This document shows positions 15,559 to 22,572 of a stretch of DNA of 38,831 nt, one piece after another; positions within the stretch are counted from its first letter, which is position 1; each line of letters starts with the position of its first letter. The notes below the pieces were generated by a model that saw only the letters and a program-made list of their open reading frames with translations, was not told where the DNA came from and did not search any database. A program made the position numbers and the translations under genes. Origin of the DNA: Candidatus Peregrinibacteria bacterium (lineage in GTDB: Bacteria > Patescibacteriota > Gracilibacteria > Peribacterales > Peribacteraceae); assembly GCA_018662075.1 (NCBI GenBank), contig JABJGX010000090.1:1-38831 (forward strand). Direction: 5' to 3'.

Positions 15559-16178
15559 AAGGTAATAGAGGCTCTTAGATTTTTTTTATCAAGAGGTCTA
15601 GTTCCGCTGTGCTGAATACCAGCTGTATTAACAAGCTCTGATAGTGACTCTGGTGAAAAACGGGAATGGGTTCTGTAAAACTCTTCCTCACCTAATTTTT
15701 GACGCCACCTCTTCTCAGTATCAGCCACAAGAAGGTTTTGGACATCCATTTTCGACCTTCCGTCAAGGGTATAATCAATAATTATAAATGATGCTGAACT
15801 ATGTTTTTCCTTCAGCCTCTCAAGAGTTTCCCTTGCCTCACGCGGCTCCATTAGACATAGGACATAAGAGATATTCACAATATCAAACTGATCTCTGTTC
15901 GGACCAAAAACTTGTTCTGTATTTACAACTGAAACATTATTATAGTTAGATGGATTAATATTTGCACCTGGATCAAAGAGAGACAACTTATTTCGAGTTC
16001 CCATAATTTGGCACTCTATAAAGGCGCGACCGGCTCCTGTAGGGCCACATCCAAAGTCGAGAATATTAGCCTCACCATTCGTATCAATTTTCTTTTTGTA
16101 AATATCTTGCTGATTCATTGCTGCCTCCATATGACAGGCTACGTCGTGAAATAGTGTTGATGCAATCATTACAGTCAT
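15555..16178 (-). CDS. Class I SAM-dependent methyltransferase, AT-rich
   Basis: The 207-residue protein carries the SAM-binding motif I (ILDFGCGPTGAGRAF), an acidic motif II (LFDPGANI) and a motif IV region (FDIVNISYVLCLM). The substrate is unknown. Sampled sequence lines here run about 27-38 % GC, lower than leuS beside it (about 45 %), hinting at horizontal acquisition. The 4-base convergent overlap with leuS leaves no terminator. It could be a small-molecule or protein methyltransferase; nothing in the neighbourhood fixes the choice. Confidence 0.7.
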   Translation of the reverse strand: MTVMIASTLFHDVACHMEAAMNQQDIYKKKIDTNGEANILDFGCGPTGAGRAFIECQIMGTRNKLSLFDPGANINPSNYNNVSVVNTEQVFGPNRDQFDIVNISYVLCLMEPREARETLERLKEKHSSASFIIIDYTLDGRSKMDVQNLLVADTEKRWRQKLGEEEFYRTHSRFSPESLSELVNTAGIQHSGTRPLDKKNLRASITF

Positions 16179-16188
16179 AGTAGTATAT

Positions 16189-16194
16189 ATAATA
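16189..16194 (-). promoter_or_regulatory. -10 region of the methyltransferase gene
   Basis: The minus strand carries TATTAT (16189-16194) and an overlapping TATACT (16182-16187), 10 and 3 bases before the ATG. Either reading gives a leaderless or nearly leaderless mRNA. Confidence 0.4.
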
Positions 16195-16253
16195 GTTAGT
16201 AGTCAATACGTGGCTTAACATAGCAAAAAACGACAATTATAGCCAAATTCAGA

Positions 16254-16280
16254 TTGAAAAGTGGTCAATGCTGGTACACT
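16254..16280 (+). promoter_or_regulatory. Promoter TTGAAA with extended -10 TGG-TACACT
   Basis: TTGAAA (16254-16259) and TACACT (16275-16280) are 15 bases apart, and TGG precedes the -10. GTG 16287 follows after 6 bases. This decides the start of the RsmF-like gene and makes it a leaderless GTG-start mRNA. Confidence 0.5.
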
Positions 16281-16286
16281 ATCGCC

Positions 16287-17720
16287 GTGCATCATCCTTT
16301 CGATAGATATTCGGCATATACAGATGTTGCAGCGCTCAAGGAGTTTAGCGGCAGACCTCTTCGTAAATGTATGAGGGTGAATACTTCAAAGCTTTCTATT
16401 GCAGATTTTGAGAAGCATGCCAAAGAGCAAAAATGGAACCTTCAACCAGTGCCATGGTGCAAGGAAGGGTTCTTTGTAGACCGCAAGGACAGAAGCGTTC
16501 CACTCGGGAAAGACTTATTGCATGTGCTTGGTTATACCTACATGCAAGAGGCAAGTAGTATGCTTCCGGTTGCCATGCTTGACCCGCGTCCAGGGGAAAA
16601 GATTTTAGACATGGCTGCAGCCCCTGGAAGTAAGTCCACACAAATAGTAGCCAGGCTACGGGGTAAAGGTTTTGTCGTGTGTAACGACATGCAAGAGATG
16701 AGACTAAAAACTTTGCGTGAAGCACTAAGAAGGCTCAGCTGTATTACAGCGCTTGTAACAAAGAGAAAAGGACAGTGGTTTGGAAAGCACATGGTTGGTC
16801 GGTTCGACAAAGTATTAATCGACGCTCCGTGTACAGGGCAGGGGACAGTGCGAAAGGATAAGTCAGCGCTTCAGTATTGCAGCCTCGATTCTATTGGAAA
16901 AAATGCAAAGCTACAGCGAGAGCTTATAGAGTCTGCTGTCCATGCAACGAAGATCGGCGGACGCATTGTGTACTCGACATGCACGCTAACGCCAGAGGAG
17001 AACGAAGAAGTTGTACTGTCTATTTTGAGAAAGTATCCAGAGCAACTAGAAGCAGTAGACCCACGAACCATTCCGCTTGAAGGCAGAGAGTGGAACATGG
17101 ATAAAGCAATTGAAGATTCTATGCTCATGCAAAAAGATCTTTCGGACTACACCTCAGACCAACCTATGCTTCGTATATGGCCACAGACATATGATAGTGA
17201 AGGATTCTTCTGTGCAGTACTGAAAAAGATTGGACCAACTGCAGAGCCGTTGATGACAGACTTGGTAAAACCACGGGAAGAGATTATTCCTCGTTCTCGC
17301 GAAAAGCAGATTTCAAATTACCTGGTAGATCATTTTGGTATGGATCCTATTGGTGAGGATGAAATGCTTGTTGAGCATGACGGTCGATACTTACTGACAT
17401 CGAAAGCTATTTTTAATTTCAAGTTGCCAACACCAAATGTTGGACTCGGTCTTCCATTTGGAAAAAAGATTGCAAGTGACCCAGTGCTTTTGGACCACGA
17501 CTTCCTAACCCTCAGAGGATCATCTGCCACAAAGCACATCATAGAACTCACAGATGAGGAGTGGAAAGAGGTGATATCAGGAAAGGACATTGCCTGTAGC
17601 GAGGAGCTCTTTGGGCACATAGCATTTAAGTACAATGGTATATGTGTAGGGCGAGGACGTGCAAAGAACGGAAAGTGCAAGAACCAGCTGCCACGGTGGA
17701 TGATTACAATTAGTAATTAG
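16287..17720 (+). CDS. RsmF/NOL1-NOP2-Sun family rRNA m5C methyltransferase
   Basis: From GTG 16287 the protein has 477 residues. It contains an RsmB/RsmF-like core with motif I (ILDMAAAPGSKSTQI), motif IV (DAPCTGQGTV) and motif VI (VYSTCTLTPEEN). The Cys of the last is the expected catalytic nucleophile. After about residue 330 there is a C-terminal extension that includes a PUA-like fold seen in RsmF relatives (GLPFGKK... and GRGRAKNGKCKNQLPRWM). It should methylate cytosine in 16S rRNA. The longer frame from TTG 16254 would begin inside the -35 element, so GTG is chosen. It lies between two AT-rich genes but has normal composition. Confidence 0.87.
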   Translation: MHHPFDRYSAYTDVAALKEFSGRPLRKCMRVNTSKLSIADFEKHAKEQKWNLQPVPWCKEGFFVDRKDRSVPLGKDLLHVLGYTYMQEASSMLPVAMLDPRPGEKILDMAAAPGSKSTQIVARLRGKGFVVCNDMQEMRLKTLREALRRLSCITALVTKRKGQWFGKHMVGRFDKVLIDAPCTGQGTVRKDKSALQYCSLDSIGKNAKLQRELIESAVHATKIGGRIVYSTCTLTPEENEEVVLSILRKYPEQLEAVDPRTIPLEGREWNMDKAIEDSMLMQKDLSDYTSDQPMLRIWPQTYDSEGFFCAVLKKIGPTAEPLMTDLVKPREEIIPRSREKQISNYLVDHFGMDPIGEDEMLVEHDGRYLLTSKAIFNFKLPTPNVGLGLPFGKKIASDPVLLDHDFLTLRGSSATKHIIELTDEEWKEVISGKDIACSEELFGHIAFKYNGICVGRGRAKNGKCKNQLPRWMITISN

Positions 17721-17753
17721 ACTTTTTGTTTACTGGACGGGCTAAAGTCGAAT

Positions 17754-17762
17754 TGCTACTAT
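17754..17762 (+). promoter_or_regulatory. Extended -10 TGC-TACTAT
   Basis: TGC plus TACTAT (17757-17762) lies 6 bases before ATG 17769 of the KAS III-like gene, again a leaderless arrangement. Confidence 0.45.
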
Positions 17763-17768
17763 TGAAAT

Positions 17769-18770
17769 ATGGATAATCCTGGATTTGAAAAAATCATTGA
17801 CTGTTCAGGGGATATTTCATGTTTTCGCACGCTTAATAATAGCGAGCATCAATTCTCTAAAATACAAGAGCGTACTATGATAGAGAGTAGGCAGATAGCT
17901 CACAACGTAGTGGATATATCACAGTTAACTCGATTGGCCATTGGCAAGATGCATGTTGAGCTAGGTAAACCGAAAGATGGTTATAGCGGACTTGTGCTAT
18001 CAAGCTCAAATACAGAAGAGCACGCTGGTGGGCTAGATAAGGTAGCAGAGGGAATTGCTAATCTTTATGGAATCCCAAAGTTTGAAAGTCTAAATTATGC
18101 ATGTAGTGGATTTCCTGCTGCTGTAGAGGCGGCAATTGCAATGGGAAAAGAAGATCCAGATATGAAAAGAATATTAGTAGTAACAGCTGAAAAATTAAGC
18201 GAGATTGTAGATTATAGTGATGAGAATACGTCAGTACTTTTTGGAGACGGTGTTGCAATATCTAGTATTGTGCCAAATGGTAAACATCAAATAATTGATG
18301 CTTGGGCTCGTGGAAATATTGATGATCCTAAGAAATGTCTAAGGAAAGAATCAAAAGTGGGCACTAAAATGGCAGACGGTTCAATTAATGAAAATGATAG
18401 AGATGTTATTGTTATGGATGGTGGAAGAACGTTATACAAAACAGTGCCTCAGTCATTATTAGACATAGCATGCCATACAAAAGTTGGCCCAGAGGGTATA
18501 GATTATATTGTTCCTCACCAGGCAAATGGTAAATTTATTAGTTACATGGAAAGGTTATTACAAAAGCAGTATCCAAATATAGATATAGAAATCATTGGAA
18601 CAATTGCACATCATGCTAATAGTGCATCTGCATCAATCCCAAGAGCACTGGCTTCTTCCATAGATCGTTTTGAATCAGGCAAAGTGGTTGCGTGCCCTGC
18701 AAAGGGTGCTGGAATTAATTACGAAGAAGGTAAGTTAACAGAGGGGTTGGTGTTATTCAAAGTTGGATAG
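17769..18770 (+). CDS. KAS III (FabH)-like thiolase-fold enzyme
   Basis: The 333-residue length matches FabH. The thiolase-fold catalytic triad is complete: Cys112 in NYACSGFPAAVEAA, His250 in IVPHQANG and Asn284 in HHANSASASIP. LFGDGVAISS and a C-terminal GAGINYEEG complete the family pattern. Members condense acyl-CoA with malonyl-ACP, or make special acyl chains or signals. No acyl carrier protein or other fatty acid gene is in the window. Three sampled 60-base lines give 28-33 % GC against 45-50 % in leuS and rpoD, so the gene was probably acquired from another organism. The exact substrate cannot be inferred. Confidence 0.85.
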   Translation: MDNPGFEKIIDCSGDISCFRTLNNSEHQFSKIQERTMIESRQIAHNVVDISQLTRLAIGKMHVELGKPKDGYSGLVLSSSNTEEHAGGLDKVAEGIANLYGIPKFESLNYACSGFPAAVEAAIAMGKEDPDMKRILVVTAEKLSEIVDYSDENTSVLFGDGVAISSIVPNGKHQIIDAWARGNIDDPKKCLRKESKVGTKMADGSINENDRDVIVMDGGRTLYKTVPQSLLDIACHTKVGPEGIDYIVPHQANGKFISYMERLLQKQYPNIDIEIIGTIAHHANSASASIPRALASSIDRFESGKVVACPAKGAGINYEEGKLTEGLVLFKVG

Positions 18771-18773
18771 GTA

Positions 18774-18779
18774 TATACT
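18774..18779 (+). promoter_or_regulatory. -10 element TATACT of dnaG
   Basis: TATACT lies 11 bases before ATG 18791, just after the stop of the KAS III-like gene. dnaG can therefore be transcribed independently of its AT-rich neighbour. Confidence 0.45.
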
Positions 18780-18790
18780 ACCCATCCTCT

Positions 18791-20548
18791 ATGGACCCAA
18801 CTATTGAAATAAAGGCGAAGCTTCCGATCGAAGAACTGGTAGGACAATATTGCCAGATCAAAAAGAAAGGACGACAGTTTGTCTGTGTTTGTCCGTTTCA
18901 CCAAGACACACATCCAAGTATGCAAGTTTCTCCTGACAAAGGAATTGCATATTGCTTTGCCTGTAATAGTGGAGGAGACATTTTTAGTTTCTATCAAAAG
19001 ATAGAAGGTGTTGATTTCAAGCAAGCCCTCAAAGATCTTGGTGAAAAGACAGGAGTAAAGGTTGAGGGTCTGAAAGTAGATTCTCCAGTTCAAAAAGACC
19101 ACAAAGAGCGTATTCGAGATTGCTTAGTAGCTGCCCAGAAGTTCTACGCCCAGCAGCTTACAAAAGACGAGAAAACAAAGCTCTATCTGACATCACGTGG
19201 CATACCGGATGAACAGGTAAAGGAGTTTGGCATAGGCGTTGCACCAGATTCTTTTAGCGATACATATCAGTATTTACTAAAAGCCGGCTTTAGTAGAAAG
19301 GAAATTGTCGATGCAAGCCTTGGAATCCAAAAAGACTTAGAGGAAGGAAAGATTTACGATCGCTTCCGCAACAGGCTCATGTTTCCGATCCTTGATGGTA
19401 ATGGAAAAATAGTAGGCTTTGGTGGGCGCACTCTTGGCGACGACGATGCAAAATATATAAATTCAGGTGAGACTCCTTTGTATAATAAGTCTGTAACACT
19501 CTATGGCCTTAGTCACGCAAAAGAGCATATACGTGACCAGAAGAGTGTTGTTCTAGTCGAAGGATACTTCGATGTCCTCGCTTGTCATCGCATCGGTATT
19601 AAAAATACTATCGCAGTATCAGGTACCGCACTGACAGAACAGCACGTGAAAATATTAAAGCGCTACTCAGACAAAGTTGTATTATGTCTGGACCAAGACA
19701 GGGCAGGGCAACAGGCCGCTGAGAGGTCTTATCTTTTGTGTACCGAGGAAGAAATATCAGTGCACACAGTGACACTAGAACAGAAAGACCCAGATGAGGC
19801 TGCCGTGGCAGACCCAGATGGTCTCAAGAGAATACTGACTGATGAGACAGTTCCCTACTTGCGTATGGTGATAGACCGCTTAGCAGAAGGTGACACAGTG
19901 TCGTCCGAAGGAAAGCGTGCAGCTCTTCAGATCCTTCTTCCTCTTATAAGTGTTATTCAGTCTTCTGTCGAAAAAGAACATTTCATGCAAAAGGCTGCAG
20001 CACTTCTTTCGACAACAGAAGTATCACTCAAAGAAGATATAGAAAGGCTAGAACAATCTATTCCACAAATTCCTACATACGATACAGGGCCAACTGCAGA
20101 TGCAGTGCCGGACCGTAGTGCATTTAGCACGGCAGAGATTGCCTTGGGGCTCTTCGTATTATTCCCAATACATAAAACACTACTTCCAGAACTTATCGAA
20201 CCTGAAGACCTGTACATCGCGTCATTGTACAGTGCTATTAAAGAGTCACCGACAGTAGAAATCTTAACCCTTGAAATGTTAGACCTTGCTCCGGAGTATC
20301 ATGAACGGGCATCTATTCTTATGCTGTTTTGTGAACATCATGGATTTTCCGAGTGGAGTGCGACTATGGCAGGACAGGAAATTCGAAAAAACTGCCTGAA
20401 TGCTAATAAAGAGTACTTACGAAATAAACAGATAGATATAGCCAAAAAGCTTCAGGTTGCTCGTTCTGAGGGTAATTCCACTGAAGAATCCAAGCTTTCA
20501 CAGCAATACACGCAAGTGCTCAAGCTTGCGAACATGGCATCGAAGTAA
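18791..20548 (+). CDS. dnaG: DNA primase DnaG
   Basis: The 585-residue protein has the CHC2 zinc finger (C34, H37, C55, C58 in CPFH ... YCFACNSGGD). The DnaG catalytic core follows (YDRFRNRLMFPI, GFGGRTLGDD), then a Toprim domain with acidic residues in VLVEGYFDVLA and CLDQDRAGQQAA. The C-terminal helicase-interaction region is present but weakly conserved. It makes RNA primers for replication. rpoD follows 67 bases downstream, preserving the widespread dnaG-rpoD arrangement. Confidence 0.96.
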   Translation: MDPTIEIKAKLPIEELVGQYCQIKKKGRQFVCVCPFHQDTHPSMQVSPDKGIAYCFACNSGGDIFSFYQKIEGVDFKQALKDLGEKTGVKVEGLKVDSPVQKDHKERIRDCLVAAQKFYAQQLTKDEKTKLYLTSRGIPDEQVKEFGIGVAPDSFSDTYQYLLKAGFSRKEIVDASLGIQKDLEEGKIYDRFRNRLMFPILDGNGKIVGFGGRTLGDDDAKYINSGETPLYNKSVTLYGLSHAKEHIRDQKSVVLVEGYFDVLACHRIGIKNTIAVSGTALTEQHVKILKRYSDKVVLCLDQDRAGQQAAERSYLLCTEEEISVHTVTLEQKDPDEAAVADPDGLKRILTDETVPYLRMVIDRLAEGDTVSSEGKRAALQILLPLISVIQSSVEKEHFMQKAAALLSTTEVSLKEDIERLEQSIPQIPTYDTGPTADAVPDRSAFSTAEIALGLFVLFPIHKTLLPELIEPEDLYIASLYSAIKESPTVEILTLEMLDLAPEYHERASILMLFCEHHGFSEWSATMAGQEIRKNCLNANKEYLRNKQIDIAKKLQVARSEGNSTEESKLSQQYTQVLKLANMASK

Positions 20549-20578
20549 TGATAAATATGATTTTAAGGCAAGATTCCC

Positions 20579-20606
20579 TTGGAAATGGCGCCTTTTTCAC
20601 TATACT
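20579..20606 (+). promoter_or_regulatory. rpoD promoter TTGGAA-16-TATACT
   Basis: TTGGAA (20579-20584) and TATACT (20601-20606) are 16 bases apart. ATG 20616 follows 9 bases after the -10, so the mRNA is predicted to be leaderless or nearly so. This also decides the rpoD start. Confidence 0.6.
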
Positions 20607-20615
20607 GCTCCCGAT

Positions 20616-22160
20616 ATGGCTTCACACCCAAGAAAATTCATCGCGCAACCAACAGAAGACGATTTGAAGAATTTGCCAGATGAAGTAAAACATTTGATCA
20701 AGAAAGGCCGAGAACAGCGTTATGTAACGCATCAAGAAATTATGTCCGTCGTGCCAATGGCAGAGGCGAATGTAGATTTACTTGATGATGTGTACTCTAT
20801 GCTTGTCGACCTTGGTATTCAGGTTATCGACGTAAAAGACGCTCTTATCTGGCAGAAGAAGCAAAAAGGAGGGCTGCAGATTCCAGAACCAACAGAGGAC
20901 TTAGGAGATATCTCTTCTACGGATGACGATGATGACGATATCGATTCTGATGATGAAGAGGAAGCGAGCACTGTTAGCAGCATGAAGTCAGATAAGGACG
21001 ACATGATGGACGTTGTTGCAACGGCTGGTATTGCCATTGATAAAACGAAGGAACAAACAGACGAAGAGCGTGGACGTCGTAAAAGAGAGCGCGAAGTGGA
21101 CTTGCTAGAGATTAGTAACGACTCAGTTCGTATGTATTTGAGCGAGATTGGACGTGTTCCATTGATCGATGCGAAGAAAGAAGTAGAACTTGCTCGTCGC
21201 ATCCGCAAAGGAGACGCATCAGCAAAGCAACAACTTGCAGAGGCAAACCTTCGATTGGTTGTTTCTATTGCAAAGAAGTACATTGGACGTGGTCTTTCAT
21301 TCCTCGATCTTATTCAAGAAGGAAACATTGGACTCTTCCGTGCTGTTGAAAAGTTCGATCCTGAACGTGGATTCAAATTCTCTACATATGCAACATGGTG
21401 GATCCGTCAGGCGATCACACGCGCCATTGCAGACCAAGCTCGTACAATTCGTATTCCTGTGCACATGGTGGAAACAATCAACAAGCTGACACACACTCAG
21501 CGTCGTTTAGTACAGGAGCTTGGACGTGAGCCAACAGTTGAAGAGCTAGCGGTAGAAATGGAGATGGATATCAAGAAAGTGCGACACATTCAGAAAATTT
21601 CACAGGATATCATCTCACTGGAGTCTCCAGTGGGATCTGAGGAAGACAGTAAGCTTGGTGACTTTATCGAGGATGAAGAGGCTGTAAACCCATTCGAGGC
21701 AACAAACAGGCAACTTAGAAAAGAAAATGTCCACTCTATGCTCGAATTCTTAACCCCTCGTGAGCGAAAGATTATCGAAATGCGATTTGGACTGGGTGAC
21801 GGTATCGGACACACTCTTGAAGAAGTTGGAAAAGAGTTTGGTGTTACTCGTGAGCGTATTCGACAGATCGAAGCGAAGGTTCTCCAGAAAATGCGAGATC
21901 ACCCACGTTCTATGACTATCCGTGAACATGGTGGAGCGCCAAAGCGTATTGGATTCTCTAACTCTACAAAGTATAACTCTGAAGAGTCTGCACAGTCTGG
22001 TGCATCATATGTCGACTTCATGCGAATGCTTGAGGAGGATATGAAGCGTAACGGAGATCCTTGTAAGAAATGTGGAAAGGGAACACTTGTACCACTCTCA
22101 AAAGAAGGTAAGAAGATCAACAAGTGTGACAGTTGCGCAGACGAAACAGACGTACTATAA
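20616..22160 (+). CDS. rpoD: Primary sigma factor RpoD with C-terminal zinc ribbon
   Basis: The protein has 514 residues from ATG 20616. It has region 1.1 (about 10-85), an Asp/Glu-rich linker (about 97-120), region 1.2 (SVRMYLSEIGRVPLI), regions 2.1-2.4 (AEANLRLVVSIAKKYI, ATWWIRQAITRAIADQ), region 3, and region 4.2 (EVGKEFGVTRERIRQIEAKV). Sigma factors normally end shortly after region 4.2. Here about 83 more residues follow, ending in a four-cysteine C-x2-C-x17-C-x2-C zinc ribbon (C483, C486, C504, C507). It directs RNA polymerase to the TATAAT-type promoters seen throughout the window. The upstream in-frame extension to 20457 lies inside dnaG and is rejected. Confidence 0.95.
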   Translation: MASHPRKFIAQPTEDDLKNLPDEVKHLIKKGREQRYVTHQEIMSVVPMAEANVDLLDDVYSMLVDLGIQVIDVKDALIWQKKQKGGLQIPEPTEDLGDISSTDDDDDDIDSDDEEEASTVSSMKSDKDDMMDVVATAGIAIDKTKEQTDEERGRRKREREVDLLEISNDSVRMYLSEIGRVPLIDAKKEVELARRIRKGDASAKQQLAEANLRLVVSIAKKYIGRGLSFLDLIQEGNIGLFRAVEKFDPERGFKFSTYATWWIRQAITRAIADQARTIRIPVHMVETINKLTHTQRRLVQELGREPTVEELAVEMEMDIKKVRHIQKISQDIISLESPVGSEEDSKLGDFIEDEEAVNPFEATNRQLRKENVHSMLEFLTPRERKIIEMRFGLGDGIGHTLEEVGKEFGVTRERIRQIEAKVLQKMRDHPRSMTIREHGGAPKRIGFSNSTKYNSEESAQSGASYVDFMRMLEEDMKRNGDPCKKCGKGTLVPLSKEGKKINKCDSCADETDVL

Positions 22161-22191
22161 AAAAACACCCTCAGGAGAGGATGCTTTTTTA
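22160..22191. terminator. Bidirectional intrinsic terminator
   Basis: An A-run, the arm CACCCTC (22167-22173), loop AGGA, the arm GAGGATG (22178-22184) and a T-run form a stem with one C/A mismatch. It terminates rpoD on the plus strand and can also serve the convergent DUF378 gene. It is the only convincing rho-independent terminator I found in the window. Confidence 0.75.
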
Positions 22192-22204
22192 CTATGTGCG
22201 AATA

Positions 22205-22411
22205 TTATTTACTGCACTTTGCGCCTCCTACAAGCTTTTTAACTCCTGCAAGACCGACAAGTACGTATACAACATCTTCTGCGTATGGAACGCTTCCGAG
22301 TAGCATGTGGACTACGTTAAGATCAGAACCAATAAGGTTTCCAAGGCCTACAAGACCCCAGTTAATAGCTCCGATAAGAATAAGGTAACCACAGATTTTA
22401 CAACAGTTCAT
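22205..22411 (-). CDS. DUF378 family small membrane protein
   Basis: This 68-residue protein matches the DUF378 (YuzA-like) pattern. The first helix contains ILIGAINWGLVGL, followed by a short variable loop and a second helix, VVYVLVGLAGVKKLV. Additional cysteines at the N terminus (MNCCKIC) and near the end (KCSK) are unusual and might bind a metal or form disulfides. The function is unknown. It converges on rpoD with the shared terminator between them. Confidence 0.82.
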   Translation of the reverse strand: MNCCKICGYLILIGAINWGLVGLGNLIGSDLNVVHMLLGSVPYAEDVVYVLVGLAGVKKLVGGAKCSK

Positions 22412-22557
22412 GAGATGGTGGGAAAAGAATTAGATGCCAAATGGCAGATTTAATTAAGACTATAGCAGCATCTGTTACAGATGTACTCTTGCAGCAATCA
22501 AATATCATTGTAAGGTTAGTTTTTGAGAGATCGGTTGATGTGCAAAGTATCGAGTTC

Positions 22558-22566
22558 TGCTAGCAT
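22558..22566 (+). promoter_or_regulatory. Extended -10 TGC-TAGCAT
   Basis: TGC plus TAGCAT (22561-22566) lies 6 bases before ATG 22573 of the helicase-nuclease gene. The match to consensus is moderate. Confidence 0.35.
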
Positions 22567-22572
22567 GCAAAC

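Noticed and set aside
20457..20615. 53-residue N-terminal extension of RpoD
   Set aside because: It lies inside dnaG, has no sigma-factor similarity, and the promoter at 20579-20606 lies within it.
20900..20990. Possible frameshift or assembly error in the acidic run of RpoD
   Set aside because: The Asp/Glu-rich linker is in frame with conserved regions on both sides, and acidic linkers after region 1.1 are common.
22469..22483. CATCTG-TTA-CAGATG inverted repeat
   Set aside because: It lies in the gap before the helicase gene but not over a recognisable promoter, and no T-run follows. It may be an operator, but support is too weak.
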